Below are positions 60,827 to 64,000 of a DNA stretch of 64,000 nucleotides, piece after piece. Origin of the DNA: Oscillospiraceae bacterium (GTDB taxonomy: Bacteria > Bacillota > Clostridia > Oscillospirales > Acutalibacteraceae); contig CAJTCU010000009.1 in assembly GCA_910574935.1 (NCBI GenBank), positions 1 through 64,000 of the forward strand, written 5' to 3'. Numbering within the stretch: position 1 is the stretch's first letter; every line of letters starts with the position of its first letter. Under the pieces are notes generated by a model. The model was not told the DNA's origin and did no database searches. It saw only the letters and a program-made list of their open reading frames with translations. The translations under genes were made by a program, and so were the position numbers.

Positions 60827-61606
60827 TTAAGACCCTGTAGATTTATAACGCCGTACGCCGATGCGCCACACCACCCAGCAGGGCACGACAAACAGGCAGG
60901 CAATCAGCGGCAAAAAAATGCACCAGGGGTCCTCCCTTCGCCCTAAAAGGTACAGCAGCGGATAGTACTGCACCAGGGCGTAGGGCACCACAAAAGTACA
61001 GAACAGCAGCATCCCCCGGCCGTAAATGCCCCAGGGGTACTTGCCGTGCTCCACGGCCCCATAGGTAAACACGTTCATAAACTCCAGCCCTTGCAGGGTG
61101 AAAAAGGCAATGGCCCCGTCCAGCAGGAACAGCGCCGAGAACAGCACTACACCCCCAATCACCATGAAAACGGCTGTCAGCACCCGGGGGAAGTTCCAGT
61201 CCACATGGCAGCTGCAAAGGCCGTAAATCAGCATAACAACACCCTGCAACAGCATACCAACACGCACAAAGTCGATGCGATAGGCCAGTACCTGGAAGAT
61301 CTCATTGCGGGGGCGGCAGAGAATGCGGTCGAACTCTCCGTTGGCAATCATGCTGTCGAACACCTTGAACCCCGAGGCGAACATCTGAGCTATGGAAAAG
61401 CCCATGAGCGTGAAACCGTAGCAGAGCATTACTTGCTCATACGTAAAGTTCTTTACTGTGTGAAAGCGCTGGAACATGAAGAAAATCCCCAAAAATACCG
61501 TGAAGTTGGTGAGAAAGGACCCGACCACCGTGGCGAAAAAGGAACCCTTGTACTGCATAACGCTCTTTAAATGAATGGAAAAATATTTTCTATACAGCCG
61601 AAGCAT
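60827..61606 (-). CDS. ABC-2 permease, DUF990-type (second permease)
   Basis: 259 aa with six membrane segments. The region FKVFDSMIANGEFDRILCRPRNEIFQVLA is the family signature (short cytoplasmic helix after the second segment). The C terminus YPLLYLLGRREDPWCIFLPL is standard. Pairs of such permeases with a DrrA-type ATPase form exporters for cationic drugs or glycolipids in characterised cases; substrate unknown here. Confidence 0.9.
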   Translation of the reverse strand: MLRLYRKYFSIHLKSVMQYKGSFFATVVGSFLTNFTVFLGIFFMFQRFHTVKNFTYEQVMLCYGFTLMGFSIAQMFASGFKVFDSMIANGEFDRILCRPRNEIFQVLAYRIDFVRVGMLLQGVVMLIYGLCSCHVDWNFPRVLTAVFMVIGGVVLFSALFLLDGAIAFFTLQGLEFMNVFTYGAVEHGKYPWGIYGRGMLLFCTFVVPYALVQYYPLLYLLGRREDPWCIFLPLIACLFVVPCWVVWRIGVRRYKSTGS

Positions 61607-61610
61607 TCTC

Positions 61611-62423
61611 TTATCCCCCCTGTACCACTACGCGTTTGAGTTCTATTTGCTCTAAGAACTTGCCCGCTGCCACCAGGGCCACAATCCAAAAGGCTTGCAG
61701 GGCCACCAGCCGCAGCATTTCCTCTCCCCATAGGTCCCCGCTGTAGATGCGCAGGGGCACATTCACCATAGCCGAGAAGGGCAGCAGCTCCACCACCCGG
61801 CGGACCGCGTCCGGGAAAAAGGGCAGGGGGACAATGTCTCCGCTGAGGAAGTCCGCCACGCCTATGGCCATCAGCCGTACCCCCCGGGGGGAAATGGTGT
61901 GGAAGGTAATCATGTACACGATCATGCAAAAGGCCGTGACCACCCCTGTAGCCAGGGACAGGGAGAGAACAAACCAAAAAAATGCCCCCAACCCCGCCGG
62001 GGCCCCCAGGCCGTAGGGCGCGGGAATCAGCAGGGCCACTAGAAGGGGCGGTACGCACCGCAGCATGGCGTTGGAGAGCCGGGTGGCCGCCTGGCGGGTG
62101 AACCACATGCCATACACATCCACCGGACGGCACAGCTCGTAGGCCACATTGCCGCTTTGTATCACGTTAAAGAATTCGCCGTCCATGCCGTTGAGAGTTA
62201 AAAGCAGCAAAAAGGCCTGTTGCAGCCATATGTAGCTAGAAACGGCTTGCATACTCATAGGAAACGCCGCCGGGTCGCTCTCGTAAAAAGCCTTAAAGGC
62301 CAGAATGGCCATGGCGCCCCAAAAAAATTGGCACACCAGGCCGCCCAGGGCCGCGGCCCGGTATTGCAGGCCCATGATGAAGCGCAGCCGAAAAAAAGAC
62401 AGATATTTTTTCATGGTGCCCAC
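61611..62423 (-). CDS. ABC-2 permease, DUF990-type (first permease)
   Basis: 270 aa with six membrane segments. MDGEFFNVIQSGNVAYELCRPVDVYG matches the same signature as its partner; the two are distant paralogues. It starts 1 nt after the ATPase stop and ends 4 nt before its partner. Confidence 0.9.
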   Translation of the reverse strand: MGTMKKYLSFFRLRFIMGLQYRAAALGGLVCQFFWGAMAILAFKAFYESDPAAFPMSMQAVSSYIWLQQAFLLLLTLNGMDGEFFNVIQSGNVAYELCRPVDVYGMWFTRQAATRLSNAMLRCVPPLLVALLIPAPYGLGAPAGLGAFFWFVLSLSLATGVVTAFCMIVYMITFHTISPRGVRLMAIGVADFLSGDIVPLPFFPDAVRRVVELLPFSAMVNVPLRIYSGDLWGEEMLRLVALQAFWIVALVAAGKFLEQIELKRVVVQGG

Positions 62424-62424
62424 C

Positions 62425-63213
62425 TCACACGTCGAACTTTTTGTACAGCTGGGCCACGGTCTCGTCGATCTGCTCCCCGCCCCGGCGGATGTCCTCCAGG
62501 CCGCCGTCCAGCAGGATCTTTCCTTTGCCGATGAGCAGAATGCGGCTGGCCAGAGCCTCGATGTCCTGCATGTCGTGGGTAGTCAGCAGTACGGTGGTGC
62601 GGCGCTCTTGGTTCAGCCGCCGGATAAACTCCCGCACCGCCAGCTTGGAGACCGCGTCCAGGCCAATGGTGGGCTCGTCCAAAAACAGCAGCTTGGGGCT
62701 GTGGAGCAGGGACCCGGCTATCTCGCAGCGCATCCGCTGGCCCAGGGACAGCATCCGTGCCGGGGTGCGCAGCAGGTCGCCCAAGTCTAAAAGCTGGGTG
62801 AGCTCGTCCACGTTTATCCGGTAGGTCTCGGGAGGAATGGCGTAGATATCCTTCAGCAGCTCGAAGGAGTCGATGACAGGCACATCCCACCACAGCTGGG
62901 TCCGCTGGCCAAACACTACGCCGATCTCCCGCACATGGCGAGTGCGCTCCTTCCAGGGGACCCGGCCGTTTACCAGGCACTGGCCGCTGTCCGGGGTAAG
63001 GATGCCGCTGAGAATTTTGATGGTGCTGCTCTTCCCCGCGCCGTTAGGGCCTATGTACCCCACCATCTCTCCATCCCGGATGGAAAAGCTGATGCCGTCT
63101 AAGGCATGGATCAGGTCGTACTCCCGGTGGAACAGCGCCTTTGCCGCCTGGGCAAAGCCCGCGTCCCGCCGGGCCACCCGAAAGGTTTTTCGCAGGTCCT
63201 TTACTTCAATCAT
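62425..63213 (-). CDS. ABC-2 transporter ATP-binding protein
   Basis: 262 aa from the ATG at 63213 (AGAAGGGAG). Walker A GPNGAGKSSTIKIL, Q loop VVFGQRTQLWWDVPV, signature LSLGQRMRCEIAGSLL, Walker B LLFLDEPTIGLD. The FGQRTQLWWDLP motif marks the subgroup that works with DUF990 permeases. First gene of the exporter operon. Confidence 0.95.
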   Translation of the reverse strand: MIEVKDLRKTFRVARRDAGFAQAAKALFHREYDLIHALDGISFSIRDGEMVGYIGPNGAGKSSTIKILSGILTPDSGQCLVNGRVPWKERTRHVREIGVVFGQRTQLWWDVPVIDSFELLKDIYAIPPETYRINVDELTQLLDLGDLLRTPARMLSLGQRMRCEIAGSLLHSPKLLFLDEPTIGLDAVSKLAVREFIRRLNQERRTTVLLTTHDMQDIEALASRILLIGKGKILLDGGLEDIRRGGEQIDETVAQLYKKFDV

Positions 63214-63360
63214 GCAGAACACTCCCTTCTTGTTACAATTTATAGTTATTTTTTTAATCACCCCTCGCGAAGGGCAGGACATAAATTTTACAACAGATTT
63301 TCTCTTAAGTCAACAAATTTTTTTCACAAATTTTCCAGAATAATTCTGTGGAAAGTTACG

Positions 63361-63450
63361 GTATCGCCGCCAGGCAGAGCGGCCTTCGGCGGCCAGGGCC
63401 TTTGCCCCCTGAACCCCTACCACTTTTGGAAAAGTGGACGAAACTTTTAT
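63361..63450. repeat. G+C-rich palindromic block in a gene-free gap
   Basis: GGCCTTCGGCGGCC, then GGGCCTTTGCCCCCTG, then CCACTTTTGGAAAAGTGG with GACGAAAC directly after. This order recalls a short repetitive block common between genes of some Ruminococcaceae; from memory. Only one copy is in the window. The rest of 63214-63577 is the promoter of the next gene. Confidence 0.4.
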
Positions 63451-63514
63451 TGCGTTCCTCTCCTTTTCCTTACTGTGGCCCCCTTAGCCTCTGCCACTTA
63501 TGTCCATTCCTCTA

Positions 63515-63543
63515 TTGACTCTCCTTAACCAAGATGGTATACT
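63515..63543 (+). promoter_or_regulatory. Promoter of the NhaC-type antiporter gene
   Basis: TTGACT, 17 nt, TATACT. The -10 is followed by a second GGTATACT copy (63549-63557), a small direct repeat of GTATACT that could be an operator. Confidence 0.75.
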
Positions 63544-63577
63544 AAATCGGTATACTTTTACTGGGAGGAATTATCTC

Positions 63578-64000
63578 ATGGAAACTCAAAAGCAAACGTC
63601 CCGTTCAGTGGGCTTCTGGCCGGCAGTGACTATGTTTGCCCTGCTGATTACCCTAGTGGTCACCTTTACCGCCCTGCTGGGCAGTGCGCCCCATGTGCCG
63701 CTTTTGATCGCGGCAGTTCTGGCTGCCCTGCTGGGCGCCCTGCACCGCTTCTCTTGGCAGGACATGCTGGAGGGCATTACCAGCGCCATTACCCCCGCGC
63801 TGCCCGCCCTGCTGATCATCATGTCCATCGGCGTCCTTATCGCTGCCTGGATGGATGGGGGCATCATCCCTACCATGGTCTACTATGGCTTGCAGATTAT
63901 CTCGCCCCGGTTTTTTCTGGTAACAGCCCTTTTGCTCTGCTCTCTGGTCTCTCTTTCCATCGGCAGCTCCCTATCCACCATTGGCACGGTAGGGGTTGCT
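63578..64000 (+). CDS. NhaC-family Na+/H+ antiporter, N-terminal part (runs off window)
   Basis: 141 codons inside the window from ATG 63578, with GGGAGGA 9 nt upstream. Membrane segments at about 13-35, 42-60, 72-93 and 105-125. The pattern PALLIIMSIGVLIAAWMDGGIIP and the later SLSIGSSLSTIGTVG match NhaC-type antiporters, which exchange Na+ (or malate/lactate in some) for protons. The gene continues past the right edge. Confidence 0.88.
   Translation, partial: METQKQTSRSVGFWPAVTMFALLITLVVTFTALLGSAPHVPLLIAAVLAALLGALHRFSWQDMLEGITSAITPALPALLIIMSIGVLIAAWMDGGIIPTMVYYGLQIISPRFFLVTALLLCSLVSLSIGSSLSTIGTVGVA

Overview
The window looks like a moderately G+C-rich chromosome segment from an anaerobic, gut-type Clostridia, most likely Oscillospirales (Ruminococcaceae/Oscillospiraceae-like). 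This rests on the gene content: an S-box riboswitch in front of metK, ferredoxin-linked indolepyruvate oxidoreductase, separate GlnRS and GluRS, a tgt-yajC-TIGR04086 block, a dockerin-like protein, BspA-like surface-protein remnants and paired MMPL/heptad-repeat export genes. The taxon is inferred from these families, not measured.

Layout. 0-7 kb: the start of an IS630-like transposase, an orphan sensor kinase overlapping a shortened lipoprotein gene, and a divergent MMPL exporter with a heptad-repeat envelope protein. 6.9-14.7 kb: a long leftward cluster for aromatic 2-oxoacid/arylacetate metabolism (acyl-CoA ligase, Dabb, DUF7662-like, iorA, iorB, small membrane protein, nitroreductase, phenylacetate-CoA ligase, unknown protein, double-ACT protein) behind a near-consensus promoter. 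15-27 kb: pentapeptide-repeat protein, riboswitch-controlled metK, an AraC-rarA-inositol phosphatase operon, a degenerate Fic-like DNA-binding protein, birA-bioY-DUF1284 behind a BirA-type operator, and gltX-GNAT-glnS. 27-38 kb: sodium/solute symporter, XRE pair, aroA-aroC-pheA-GNAT, sugar acetyltransferase, dockerin-like membrane protein, TetR regulator, free-methionine-sulfoxide reductase. 38-46.4 kb: YwaF-like protein, DUF3737, DUF4349, TIGR04086, yajC, tgt and an EndoQ-UvrD fusion.

46.4-52.3 kb is a decay island. It holds remnants of a short-chain dehydrogenase, a small lipoprotein, a relaxase, a phage minor capsid protein, a DUF5067 protein, a BspA-like protein and an FtsX permease. Two families of small inverted-repeat elements lie among them, along with one intact gene built from seventeen 21-bp repeats. 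52.3-57.2 kb is an intact two-component system with an FtsX-type ABC transporter. 57-64 kb carries ribokinase, an Fe-S aldo/keto reductase, GNAT, a DUF990-type ABC-2 exporter and the start of an NhaC antiporter.

The strongest regulatory observation links distant genes. The palindrome TGACTTTTAGTCA sits just upstream of the MMPL promoter, and its exact reverse complement sits just upstream of the TetR promoter 34 kb away; a near copy lies downstream of the MMPL -10. The TetR protein therefore probably represses both itself and the MMPL/heptad operon. Other good candidates are the EndoQ-UvrD fusion with two predicted beta-clamp motifs, and the degenerate Fic-like protein whose own promoter carries a 12-bp-arm perfect palindrome.
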